Program-made: the position numbers and the translations under genes
Shown: piece after piece, positions 8,310 through 16,173 of the stretch
How positions within the stretch are numbered: the first letter of the stretch is position 1
How the letters are laid out: each line of letters opens with the position of its first letter
Assembly (NCBI RefSeq): GCF_008704425.1
Contig: NZ_CP023696.1
Coordinates: forward strand, 558,001 to 622,000
From: Streptomyces fradiae ATCC 10745 = DSM 40063
Lineage (GTDB): Bacteria > Actinomycetota > Actinomycetes > Streptomycetales > Streptomycetaceae
Reading direction: 5' to 3'
Length of the DNA stretch: 64,000 nucleotides
The notes under the pieces: generated by a model
The model's database searches: none
What the model was told of the DNA's origin: nothing
The model's input: only the letters and a program-made list of their open reading frames with translations

Positions 8310-9412
8310 GCGCTCACCCCCTCGTGTTCCCAGGCCGGATCGGCGGCCCTCAGCGCCTCGGCGGTGCGCTCGGGGCTGGCCTCGCTGACGAAGGCGCCCG
8401 CGCCCAGCTCACCGGCGGCCGGGCGCTTGACCACGGTCGGGCTGCGGTGGCTGGAGAAGACCTGGGCGCGGACGTGCGCCAGGTGCCGTTCCCGGCGGGC
8501 GGCCGCCTGCGTCCACACCGCCATGTAGGGCAGCGGGGCCTCGGCCACCGACTCGAAGCGGCGCAGCAGCGAGCGGTAGATCCGGGCGAGGTCGTCGCGT
8601 TCCCCGTCGGTCAGCGCGTCCAGGTCCGGGACATGGCGGCGGGCGTACAGATGGACCTCGTACGGCCAGCGGGCGGCGAAGGGGACGAACGCCGACCAGT
8701 GCGCGGTGCGCGCCACGACCCGGCTGCCCGCCTCCTCCTCGGCCTGCCGGACCCGGCAGAACACACAGCTCTCGCCCCGCAGTTCGGCGGCCCGTGCGGA
8801 CTCGTGCATCCGCCGGAACCGCTCGGGCATCCACGGGTAGGCGTAGATCTGCCCGTGCGGGTGGGACAGGCTCGCGCCCACCTCCGCGCCCCGGTTCTCG
8901 AAGCAGACGACCTGTTCCACCGCCGCCATCCGGTTCAGCTCCCGGGTGCGGTCCGCCCACGCGTCCACGACCGTGCGCACCCGGGTCAGCGGCAGCCGGG
9001 CCAGCGGCGTGTCGTGGTCGCTGCTGAAGGAGACGACCTCACAGCGGCCCGACGCGGGCGCGCTGGCCAGCAGGGCGCGGTCGCCGCCGGCGGGAGGCCC
9101 GCCCGGCCCGCCGAGCGCGGGGAAGCGGTTGTCGAAGACGGCCACGTCATAGGCGCCGCCCGGAATCTCCGTGACCTCGGGCGGGGACGAGGCGCACAGC
9201 GGGCAGTGCGGACCGAGCGCGGTCCGGGCGGCCCGGTGCGGGGCCATGAGGACCCAGTCCTCGGTCGTCGGGTCCCAGCGCAGCGTGGAGGGCACGGGAG
9301 CGGCGGGCGGGGCGGCGGGCGCGGACGGGCGGGCGCGGCCCGGCCGCTCGTCGTAGTAGTGGATGCTGCGCCCGTCGGGCAGTGTGGCGCTGGTGCGGTG
9401 GGTGCGGGTCAA
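8306..9412 (-). CDS. GalT-like HIT-superfamily nucleotidylyltransferase
   Basis: A 368-residue protein of the galactose-1-phosphate uridylyltransferase family. It keeps the zinc CPLC (70-73) and the active-site HPHGQ (184-188; His186 would carry the nucleotidyl group). The N-terminus HRTSATLPDGRSIHYYDERP matches actinobacterial GalT, so the TTG at 9412 is the likely start, overlapping the previous stop as TTGA. There are no galK or galE genes nearby. It lies between heptose kinase and isomerase genes and no other heptose-1-phosphate nucleotidylyltransferase is present. It probably makes an NDP-heptose by UMP or AMP transfer; the nucleotide is unknown. The alternative is an ordinary GalT recruited for hexose. 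Confidence 0.82.
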   Translation of the reverse strand: MTRTHRTSATLPDGRSIHYYDERPGRARPSAPAAPPAAPVPSTLRWDPTTEDWVLMAPHRAARTALGPHCPLCASSPPEVTEIPGGAYDVAVFDNRFPALGGPGGPPAGGDRALLASAPASGRCEVVSFSSDHDTPLARLPLTRVRTVVDAWADRTRELNRMAAVEQVVCFENRGAEVGASLSHPHGQIYAYPWMPERFRRMHESARAAELRGESCVFCRVRQAEEEAGSRVVARTAHWSAFVPFAARWPYEVHLYARRHVPDLDALTDGERDDLARIYRSLLRRFESVAEAPLPYMAVWTQAAARRERHLAHVRAQVFSSHRSPTVVKRPAAGELGAGAFVSEASPERTAEALRAADPAWEHEGVSA

Positions 9413-10092
9413 CGGCCGCTGCCCTGCGCGGAGGCCGGCACGGTCCCGCCGGCGCGGACGAACTCGCGCATGTGGCGGGTCAGCAGGTGGGCAATCATCA
9501 TGTGGATGTCCTCCTGCTCCTCGATGGACTCGGCGGGAGCCGTCACCCAGCGGTCGCACAGCGCGGCCGCCCGTACCGCCGTCGGGCCGAGCAGCCCCAC
9601 CGTCAGCGCGCCCAGTTCGCGGGCGTGCCGCAGCGCCTCCAGCACGTTGGGGGAGTTCCCGCTGGTGCTGATGCCGATCACCACGTCGCCCTCCCCGGCC
9701 AGACCGGTGAGCTGGCCGCTGAAGACGGACTCGTAGCCGACGTCGTTGGCCCAGGCGGTGATCGCGGGCACGTGGTCCACCAGGGACATCACCCGCAGCG
9801 GCGGGGTGCCGGGCAGCCGGGTGTTCTTCGACAGGTCGACCGCCAGATGCGAGGCGGTGGCGGCACTTCCCCCGTTGCCGCAGGTGAAGACGGTACGTCC
9901 GGCGGTGTAGGCCCGCTCCAGGATGGCGGCCACATCGCTGAGCTCGGTGAGCGAGACCTCGCCCACCGCCCGCTGTACGTCCGTCAGATAGCTGTGCATG
10001 TGTGCCGTGCGCCGTCGGGTGTCGTCCAGCATCCTGTCGCCTGTCCACTCGGAGAAGGTCGGGGTCCGGTGCGGAACCGGTCCGTCAGTCAT
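9409..10092 (-). CDS. gmhA: SIS-domain phosphoheptose isomerase
   Basis: A 227-residue protein with one SIS domain: VFTCGNGGSAATASHLAVDL and VIGISTSGNSPNVLEAL. Members convert sedoheptulose 7-phosphate to D-glycero-D-manno-heptose 7-phosphate, the entry step for bacterial heptose nucleotides and for the heptoses of septacidin and hygromycin B. A conserved C-terminal His/Glu set is visible (EEQEDIHMMIAHLLTRH). ATG 10092 lies inside the end of the glycosyltransferase gene (8-base overlap). It has about 20 extra residues at the N-terminus compared with E. coli GmhA. Confidence 0.9.
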   Translation of the reverse strand: MTDGPVPHRTPTFSEWTGDRMLDDTRRRTAHMHSYLTDVQRAVGEVSLTELSDVAAILERAYTAGRTVFTCGNGGSAATASHLAVDLSKNTRLPGTPPLRVMSLVDHVPAITAWANDVGYESVFSGQLTGLAGEGDVVIGISTSGNSPNVLEALRHARELGALTVGLLGPTAVRAAALCDRWVTAPAESIEEQEDIHMMIAHLLTRHMREFVRAGGTVPASAQGSGR

Positions 10093-11542
10093 GCGCCACC
10101 ACCTGTTCGTACAGTCGCGCGGTCTCCCGGGCGGTGCGGTGCCACGTCCAGTCCTGGTCCATCAGCCGCCGCCGGGTCCGCTCGACCTCGCCGGGGCTCG
10201 AGCCGAGCCACCGCACCGCGTCGGCGACGGTGTCCTCGACGGCCTGCGCGGTGAGCGCGGCGAACCGGAAGCCCGTGCCCTCCTGCGGCGCGCCGCGCAG
10301 TTCGCTCACCGTGTCGCGCAGCCCGCCCACGGCGCTGACCAGCGGCACTGTCGCGTACGCCATGGCGATGAGCTGGTTCAGCCCGCAGGGCTCGACCCGG
10401 GAGGGCATGAGGGTGAAGTCGGAACCCGCGTAGACCAGCGACGCGACGTCGTGGTCGAAGCGCGGCAGGTGGTGGACGGCTCCCGGGGCGGAGCGGCGCA
10501 GCTCCGCGAGCACCCTCGTGTACGCGGTGTCCCCGGAGCCGACGACCACCAGCTGGGCGGTGCCGTCCAGCAGCCGGGGCCCGAGGGCCGTCAGCATCAG
10601 GTCGACGCCCTTCTCGGGCACGAGCCGCGCGCACACCCCGAAGAGCGGGACGTCCGGGTCCTCCCGCAGCGCCGCGAGGTGTTGCAGCGCCCGCTTGTTG
10701 GCGCGCTTGCCCGGGGTCACCGCGTCCCGGTCGAAGGGCGTCGCGAGTCTTCCCGGCGCCGCGGGGTTCCAGACCCGCTCGTCGACGCCCGCGACGATGC
10801 CGGTCAGGGCGAGCGGTTCGAGCACGTCGCCGAGGGGCGAGCCGGCGAGTTCCGCCCTGAGTTCCCGCGCGTATCCGGGGCTCCCCGTCGTGGCCGCGTC
10901 CGCGGCCAGCAGTCCCGCGAGCAGCAGGCTCGGCCGGCCGCGCGCGGCGGTCAGGAACGGCTCCCGGAACGCGTCCGGCAGACCGAGCCCGGCGACCTCG
11001 GCCACGCCCACCTCACCGGCGTAGGCGCCGTTGTGCACGTTCATCAGCAGCGCCGGCCGCGCGGCGGATCCCCGTGCCCGCCGCAGATGGGCCAGCGCGG
11101 CGCCCGACTGCCAGTCGTTGCCGTGCACGAGGTCGTAAGTCCGTCCGGAGACCTCGGCCCAGCGGGCGGCGGCCCACCCGAAGAAGGCCGCGCGGGCGGT
11201 GGCGTCGGCGAACTCGACGTAGCGACCGTCCCGGTAGATGCCCTCGCGGTCGTACCAGACGTCCGCGCGCAGCAGGAAGACGTCGCAGGAGCCGTCGTGG
11301 TTCAGCACCCGCTCCACCGTCGCCTCCGCGGTGACACCGGCGATCCGGATCCCGGGCAGCCGCGCGACCTCCTCGGTGCGCAGCCCCCGTTCCGCGACCA
11401 GCCACGGGTAGTACGGCACCAGCAGGTCGTGCTCGATCCCGTGGTCCCGCTGGAGGAGCTCCGGCAGCGCCCGCGCGGCCTGCCCGAGGCCGCCCTCGGC
11501 GAAGTAGGGCGCCAGCTCCTGGACCAGATAGAGGCATCTCAT
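10085..11542 (-). CDS. GT5 glycogen/starch-synthase-like glycosyltransferase
   Basis: A 485-residue GT-B enzyme of the GlgA type. The C-terminal motif PSRVEPCGLNQLIAMAYATVPLVSAVGGLRDTV carries the paired Glu residues and the acceptor loop typical of the family. The N-terminal nucleotide-sugar motif KxGGL of glycogen synthases reads EGGL here (Glu16-Gly-Gly-Leu19), so the Lys that contacts ADP-glucose is absent. That suggests an altered donor, perhaps the heptose nucleotide made by the same operon. ATG 11542 overlaps the previous TGA as ATGA. GT5-like enzymes also occur in acarbose-type clusters. Product linkage unknown. Confidence 0.85.
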   Translation of the reverse strand: MRCLYLVQELAPYFAEGGLGQAARALPELLQRDHGIEHDLLVPYYPWLVAERGLRTEEVARLPGIRIAGVTAEATVERVLNHDGSCDVFLLRADVWYDREGIYRDGRYVEFADATARAAFFGWAAARWAEVSGRTYDLVHGNDWQSGAALAHLRRARGSAARPALLMNVHNGAYAGEVGVAEVAGLGLPDAFREPFLTAARGRPSLLLAGLLAADAATTGSPGYARELRAELAGSPLGDVLEPLALTGIVAGVDERVWNPAAPGRLATPFDRDAVTPGKRANKRALQHLAALREDPDVPLFGVCARLVPEKGVDLMLTALGPRLLDGTAQLVVVGSGDTAYTRVLAELRRSAPGAVHHLPRFDHDVASLVYAGSDFTLMPSRVEPCGLNQLIAMAYATVPLVSAVGGLRDTVSELRGAPQEGTGFRFAALTAQAVEDTVADAVRWLGSSPGEVERTRRRLMDQDWTWHRTARETARLYEQVVAHD

Positions 11543-12114
11543 GCCGCGGCCTCCCGGACGACCCACACGCCGAACAGATGCAGATCCGGGTTGTACGGCA
11601 GTTCCAGCACGGAGCAGGACGCGGCGGCGCGGCAGTGCACGGTCGTCTGCCACAGGTGGGGGCGGGCGTCGGCGATGGCCTCCCCCTCGGCGTCCAGGAG
11701 GTGGTCGCCCTCGGCGCAGCAGGTCTCGCCGGGCAGGGGGCGCAGGGACAGTGCGTCGCTGAGACCCACCAGCAGGTCCGTGCTCGTTCCGTCCGGGGTG
11801 CGCAGTCGCAGGACGTCCTGGACGTTGCCGTAGGTGGCCGCGCCCACGACGTGCAGCGCGGTGACGGCTCCGGTGCCGGGGAGGGTGATGCGCTGGCCCT
11901 CGCAGGTCACGTTGTCGGGGACGCCTGATCTCCAGCCCGGTGGCAGGTCCAGGGTGCCGGCGATGCCGTCGAGGATGCCGGCGGGGTAGGTGCGGCCGTA
12001 GCCGTCGAAGCCCTCACCGCCGACCGGGTGGCCCTCGGTCGAGGTGCCGGTGTTGTTGCGGTGGGCCGAGATGTCGACGGGCGCCGCGCCCGCGGGGAGC
12101 ACGACGCCGTTCAC
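11539..12114 (-). CDS. Free-standing beta-sandwich domain protein of glycosidase-accessory type
   Basis: A 191-residue protein without signal peptide or membrane helix. The pattern VDISAHRNNTGTS, GEGFDGYGRTYPAGIL, and PDNVTCEGQRITLP resembles the beta-sandwich accessory domain that follows catalytic domains in secreted Streptomyces glycosidases and phosphoesterases, where it reads like FDGGGYSYSA and PDNVVAAGQTI. Here it stands alone and is presumably cytoplasmic. It might bind an oligosaccharide or stabilise the neighbouring transferase. GTG 12114 overlaps the upstream TGA and its own stop overlaps the GT5 start, so it is made in step with both. Assignment to a family is by eye only. Confidence 0.65.
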   Translation of the reverse strand: MNGVVLPAGAAPVDISAHRNNTGTSTEGHPVGGEGFDGYGRTYPAGILDGIAGTLDLPPGWRSGVPDNVTCEGQRITLPGTGAVTALHVVGAATYGNVQDVLRLRTPDGTSTDLLVGLSDALSLRPLPGETCCAEGDHLLDAEGEAIADARPHLWQTTVHCRAAASCSVLELPYNPDLHLFGVWVVREAAA

Positions 12115-13145
12115 GCGTGTGCTCCCGCCGCCGTGGCCAGTCGGGCGGACGTCGCGGCGAGGGCGTCGCGCGCGGTGCCGAGCCGGGCGTCGATCTGCCC
12201 GCGGAAGGTCCGGGCCCGGGGCGAGTCCAGGGGCATCACGCCGAGGCGCATCAGCAGGTTCCGCACCACGAGCACGTCCCGGCACGCCCGGTCGGCCGAG
12301 GCGGCGGGCTCCGGGCCGAGCGGCACGGTGCCGTCGTCCGCCAGCGCGCCCAGGTACCGGGCGAACCAGCGCAGCACGTTGTGGTACCACCACAGGCCGA
12401 GCAGCAGGTTCTGGCCCGCGCCCCAGTTCAGCTCGTTCCCGGTGGCGCCGCGCGGCCGCTCCGCCACCAGCTCCACGTACACGGCCAGCTGGGACCGGAT
12501 GCCCTCCAGGAACTCGGCGCCGCCGAGGAACCCGCCCTCGCCGCCCGCCAACTCACGCGAGGCAAGCGTGAGTTCGTACCGGATCAGCTCACCGTGCGGG
12601 AGCGGTGCGGCGGTCCCGGGCAGCAGCTCCATCCAGGACTGCCCGGCCTGCTCCGCGCACATCGCCGCTTCCATCTCGGCGAGGGGGACCCGGCCGTCGT
12701 GGAAGAGCTCCAGTCCTGGGTCGAGCAGGCGCAGGGTGCCCGTGACCGGGTCGGGGTCGCTGACGACCACCGCGTGCAGGGCGTGGCTGCGGCCGCGGTT
12801 CGGCCAGAAGTGGGACAGGTGGAAGCCGTCGGCGGCGGCGACGGCCGTGTGGCCGCGTTCCAGGTGGCGCAGCGCCTGGAGCCAGCCCTCCCGGTCGCGC
12901 ACCGGATGCTCGACGAGCCGGTGGCCACGCCGCTCGGCCATCGCCGAGAACGGTACGAACGGCTCGGCGAAGGCGAGCAGGCCGTCGGTGTCCCAGGTGG
13001 CGCACGTCGATGCGCCGCTGCCCAGCACCAGGGCGGGATCGACGGCCGGGTCGGCGGATCTGAGCAGAGCGGCGACGGCCGCGTGGTAGCAGCTGGGATC
13101 GACGAGGGGGGAGGCGTCGTCGACGAGGGGCGTGGCGTCGTTCAC
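12111..13145 (-). CDS. BtrH-like acyltransferase (C39-like N-terminal domain)
   Basis: A 344-residue protein. The first about 150 residues look like the BtrH N-terminal fold: Cys19 (VDPSCYHAAVAALLRS), an Asp-Gly-phe-His-Leu segment, His121/His124 in SHALHAVVV and Asp142 in RLLDP form a plausible papain-like triad. The rest is helical. BtrH moves an aminoacyl chain from an acyl carrier protein to the amine of an aminoglycoside in butirosin biosynthesis. ACP, BtrJ-like and BtrK-like partners in this cluster support the same chemistry, with the amino sugar as a possible acceptor. GTG 13145 overlaps the rmlB stop as GTGA. Identification rests on pattern and context, not on a search. Confidence 0.65.
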   Translation of the reverse strand: MNDATPLVDDASPLVDPSCYHAAVAALLRSADPAVDPALVLGSGASTCATWDTDGLLAFAEPFVPFSAMAERRGHRLVEHPVRDREGWLQALRHLERGHTAVAAADGFHLSHFWPNRGRSHALHAVVVSDPDPVTGTLRLLDPGLELFHDGRVPLAEMEAAMCAEQAGQSWMELLPGTAAPLPHGELIRYELTLASRELAGGEGGFLGGAEFLEGIRSQLAVYVELVAERPRGATGNELNWGAGQNLLLGLWWYHNVLRWFARYLGALADDGTVPLGPEPAASADRACRDVLVVRNLLMRLGVMPLDSPRARTFRGQIDARLGTARDALAATSARLATAAGAHA

Positions 13146-14161
13146 CTGTTCACTCCAGAGAAGGGGGCGTCGGTGCGGGCGCTCGGCCGCGGGGCCGGTT
13201 CCCACCAGAGGCGGTTCTCCCGGTACCAGGCCACCGTCAGGGCCAGGCCCTCGGCGAAGTCACAGCGCGGGACGTACCCGAGCTCCCGCCGGATCTTGGA
13301 CCAGTCGACCGAGTAGCGGGCGTCATGGCCCTTGCGGTCCGCCACGTGCTCGACGCTGCTCCAGTCGGCGCCGCAGGCCTCCAGCAGCCGCTCGGTGAGC
13401 TGCCGGTTGGAGAGCGCGACACCGCCGCCGACGTTGTAGACCTCGCCCGCCCGGCCGCGCTCCAGGACCAGGCGCACGGCCCGGCAGTGGTCCTCGACGT
13501 GCAGCCAGTCCCGCACATGGCTGCCGTCCCCGTAGAGGGGCACGCTCCGCCCGTCCAGCAGCCGGGTGACGAAGCGCGGGATCAGCTTCTCCCGGAACTG
13601 GTACGGCCCGTAGTTGTTGGAGCAGCGCGTGATCCGTACGTCGAGGCCGTGGGTGCGGTGGTACGACAGCGCGAGCAGGTCGGCCGCCGCCTTCGACGCC
13701 GCGTAGGGCGAGCTGGGCGCGAGCGGGTGCTCCTCCGTCCATGATCCGGCGGGGATCGAGCCGTACACCTCGTCCGTGGAGATGTGGACGAAGGGGATCG
13801 GCGCCGGCCGCCGCAGTGCCGCCTCCAGCAGGACCTGGGTGCCGAGGACGTTCGTCGAGACGAAGACCCCGCCCGCGGTGATGGAGCGGTCCACGTGCGA
13901 CTCGGCGGCGAAGTGCACGACGGCGTCGTGACCCGCCACGAGCGTGTCCACCAGGTCGGCGTCGAGGATGTCCCCCCGCACGAAGCGCAGGCGTGGATCG
14001 GACGTGACCGGCGACAGGTTGGCTCGGTTGCCGGCGTAGGTGAGGGCGTCCAGCACCGTCACCGCCGTCGGGACGGTCTCCCGCTCCGCCCCGGGCGCCA
14101 GCAGGGACCGGACGAAGTGCGAGCCGATGAAGCCGGCGCCCCCGGTGACCAGAATGCGCAT
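13142..14161 (-). CDS. rmlB: dTDP-glucose 4,6-dehydratase
   Basis: A 339-residue short-chain dehydrogenase/reductase. It has the NAD motif TGGAGFIGSHF (6-16), active-site STDEVYGS, and YAASKAA with the catalytic Tyr and Lys; RCSNNYGPYQFREKLIP is diagnostic of RmlB. It converts dTDP-glucose to dTDP-4-keto-6-deoxyglucose. It opens the eight-gene minus-strand operon that runs to 6008 through a chain of overlapping start and stop codons. ATG 14161 is chosen because the fold begins there. Confidence 0.95.
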   Translation of the reverse strand: MRILVTGGAGFIGSHFVRSLLAPGAERETVPTAVTVLDALTYAGNRANLSPVTSDPRLRFVRGDILDADLVDTLVAGHDAVVHFAAESHVDRSITAGGVFVSTNVLGTQVLLEAALRRPAPIPFVHISTDEVYGSIPAGSWTEEHPLAPSSPYAASKAAADLLALSYHRTHGLDVRITRCSNNYGPYQFREKLIPRFVTRLLDGRSVPLYGDGSHVRDWLHVEDHCRAVRLVLERGRAGEVYNVGGGVALSNRQLTERLLEACGADWSSVEHVADRKGHDARYSVDWSKIRRELGYVPRCDFAEGLALTVAWYRENRLWWEPAPRPSARTDAPFSGVNR

Positions 14162-14477
14162 GATCTGCTTGGAGCCTTTCTGTACAGCGGTGGCGCGGTC
14201 GTCTTCCCGTCCCGTCCACCGTGTGGACCGCCGCACGCGGTCCCCGGGACCGGCGGTACTCCTTGACGGCCGACTGCCGCTGCCCCGGCCGGTCGCCCTG
14301 CTGACTCGATTCTGCGGTGAGCGGGCCGGGAAGTAGACCTCCTCTTTGGGGCATGCCTGCCCCAGCGTCCCGGTGGGGCGGTCGGCGAGCCTTGTCCGGC
14401 GCATCCGTCTCGGGGATCGTCGCTTCGTCGCCCCCGGTGATCAGGTCCGGGGGACGGCGAAGGAGAGGAGACCCGCC
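14162..14477. promoter_or_regulatory. Divergent promoter region, rmlB operon and ATP-grasp operon, with shared cluster element
   Basis: The 316-base gap drives two operons. TTTGGGGCATG at 14345-14355 belongs to an element also found at 27834-27844 and 21732-21742; the wider match to the 27.8 kb copy includes AGACCTC upstream and CCTG downstream. GTCCACCGTGTGGAC at 14214-14228 is a separate small palindrome near rmlB. GGAGAGGAG before 14478 is the ribosome site for the plus-strand operon. No clear -10/-35 pair. Confidence 0.5.
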
Positions 14478-15908
14478 GTGCGCGAGCCGTCCGAAGCGGG
14501 CGTGGGAGCGGCCCGGCCGACCCTGGGCGAGGACCCCGGGGGGCCGCTCGTCCTGCTGGGGAACTTCGAGGTCGAGGACCACTGGGCCGAGGGCGAACTC
14601 GGCCTTCCCAGACCGCCGTTCAGCGGTGGGCGAGCCGTCGTCAACCGCCTCGACGAGCTGGCGCTCCTGCTGGCCGGACCGGGCGACCACGTGGTGCTCA
14701 AGGCACCGCCCGACGACGACTGGCTGGCGTATCTGCGCTCGCTCGGCGTCCGGTTGCCGGGCATCCTCGCCGTGCGGGACCAGGACCCCGGCCGCACGGT
14801 CGGTGAGGACGCGGTCGAGGACACGGCGCTGAAGGCCGAGCTCGCCCGTCTCGCCGAGGGCGGGGCGCGGCTGTGGCCGCACGGGGTCTCGCGAGTGGAG
14901 GAGCGCCTGGCCGGCCTCACGGGGCTGCGTCTGGCGACCGCGCCCGCCGCCGTCTGCAAGGCGGTCAACAGCAAGATCTACAGCAGGGGCCTGAACGCCG
15001 AGTACGGCCTGCGCCAGCCGGAGGGCAGGACCTGCCAGGACCTGGACGAGTTCGCGGACGCCTGCCTGTGGGCCCGTGAACGGCTGGGCCGGGGCGGCAC
15101 CGTCGTGCTCAAGGACGCGTTCGGGGTGTCCGGCAAGGGCGTCCTGGTGGTCGCGGAGACCGCCGCGCTCGACCGCGTCCAGCGCATGATCACACGCCGG
15201 GCGGAGCGGCAGGGGCGCCGGGACCTGGCCCTGCTCGTCGAGGAGTGGGTGGCCAAACGGGCCGACCTGAACTACCAGTTCACCGTCGGCCGCGACGGCA
15301 CCGTGCGCTTCGACTTCGTCCGCGAGGCGCTGACCGAGGGCGGCGTCCACGCGGGGCACTGGATGCCACCGCACCTCACCGACCGCCAGCAGTCGCAGGT
15401 GCGGGAGGCCGCGGCCGTACTGGGCCGGCGCCTCGCCGCCGACGGCTACTTCGGTGTCGTGGGCGTGGACGCGATGGTGGACCCCGACGGCGGGCTGTAC
15501 CCGGTGGTGGAGATCAACGCCCGTAACAACATGTCCACGTACCAGGAGCGGCTTCGCTCCACCCTCCTCGCCGACGCGGCCGGGACCGCTCTCGCCGGTC
15601 ACTTCCCGCTCCGGCCGGCCCGGCCCGTCCCCTTCGCCGAACTCCGGGACCGGCTGCGCGGCCTGCTGTTCGACACCGGCACCGGCACCGGCTTCCTGGT
15701 GAACGACTTCGCCACGGTCAACGCCGCCGCCACGCGGCCCGACCGGCCCGAGGGCCCCTTCGACGGCCGTCTCTACGGCATCACCGTGGCCGCCTCACGC
15801 CAGGAGGCCACCGCACTGCACCGGGCGGTCGCCGACCGTCTGGGCGATCTGTCCCGGCCGGGAGGGACCCGGACCGGGGAACCGCATCGAGAACGGAGCA
15901 CCACATGA
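14478..15908 (+). CDS. ATP-grasp amino acid:carrier protein ligase, BtrJ-like
   Basis: A 476-residue ATP-grasp enzyme with a pre-ATP-grasp N-terminus (LVLLGNFEVEDHW, 24-36). The nucleotide-binding Lys and glycine loop are VLKDAFGVSGKG (210-221), EEW (255-257) lies at the adenine hinge, and VDAMVDPDG and VVEINARNN (343-351) supply metal ligands. The overall pattern recalls BtrJ, which joins glutamate to the butirosin ACP and later caps the chain with a second glutamate. The ACP is the very next gene (ATGA overlap). GTG 14478 follows GGAGAGGAG. Amide-bond formation between two free amino acids is the alternative. Confidence 0.75.
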   Translation: MREPSEAGVGAARPTLGEDPGGPLVLLGNFEVEDHWAEGELGLPRPPFSGGRAVVNRLDELALLLAGPGDHVVLKAPPDDDWLAYLRSLGVRLPGILAVRDQDPGRTVGEDAVEDTALKAELARLAEGGARLWPHGVSRVEERLAGLTGLRLATAPAAVCKAVNSKIYSRGLNAEYGLRQPEGRTCQDLDEFADACLWARERLGRGGTVVLKDAFGVSGKGVLVVAETAALDRVQRMITRRAERQGRRDLALLVEEWVAKRADLNYQFTVGRDGTVRFDFVREALTEGGVHAGHWMPPHLTDRQQSQVREAAAVLGRRLAADGYFGVVGVDAMVDPDGGLYPVVEINARNNMSTYQERLRSTLLADAAGTALAGHFPLRPARPVPFAELRDRLRGLLFDTGTGTGFLVNDFATVNAAATRPDRPEGPFDGRLYGITVAASRQEATALHRAVADRLGDLSRPGGTRTGEPHRERSTT

Positions 15909-16171
15909 CGGACGGGGCAACCGCGCACCGCGACATCGCCGCCGAGGTGATCGCTTCACTGGCCGCGATGGTGGGGCGCGACGCATCCGAGCTGTCGGAG
16001 GAGACACGGCTCTTCGACGACCTGTACTTCGACTCGACCAGTGTCCTGGAACTGCTGATGCGGCTGGAGGAGGACCTGGGGGTGGAGTTCGACCCCGAGA
16101 CCCTCCAGCCGGCGGACTTCGAGAAGGTCGGCAGCCTCGTCGCGTACGTCCGGCGCGAGGCCGGGGCGTAA
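15905..16171 (+). CDS. Acyl carrier protein
   Basis: An 88-residue four-helix carrier domain. The phosphopantetheine attachment site is Ser44 in YFDSTSVLELLMRLEE, and helix III (FEKVGSLVAYVRR) is present. It has no fused partner. It overlaps the ATP-grasp ligase by ATGA and is in an operon ending with its probable activating transferase, so it is the likely tether for the amino-acyl intermediate. It resembles BtrI/VinL-type carriers rather than fatty-acid AcpP. Confidence 0.92.
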   Translation: MTDGATAHRDIAAEVIASLAAMVGRDASELSEETRLFDDLYFDSTSVLELLMRLEEDLGVEFDPETLQPADFEKVGSLVAYVRREAGA

Positions 16172-16173
16172 CG

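Noticed and set aside
14162..14340. N-terminal extension of rmlB to 14404
   Set aside because: The frame is open, but the added residues are Arg/Ser-rich and RmlB proteins begin at the NAD-binding strand (MRILVTGG).
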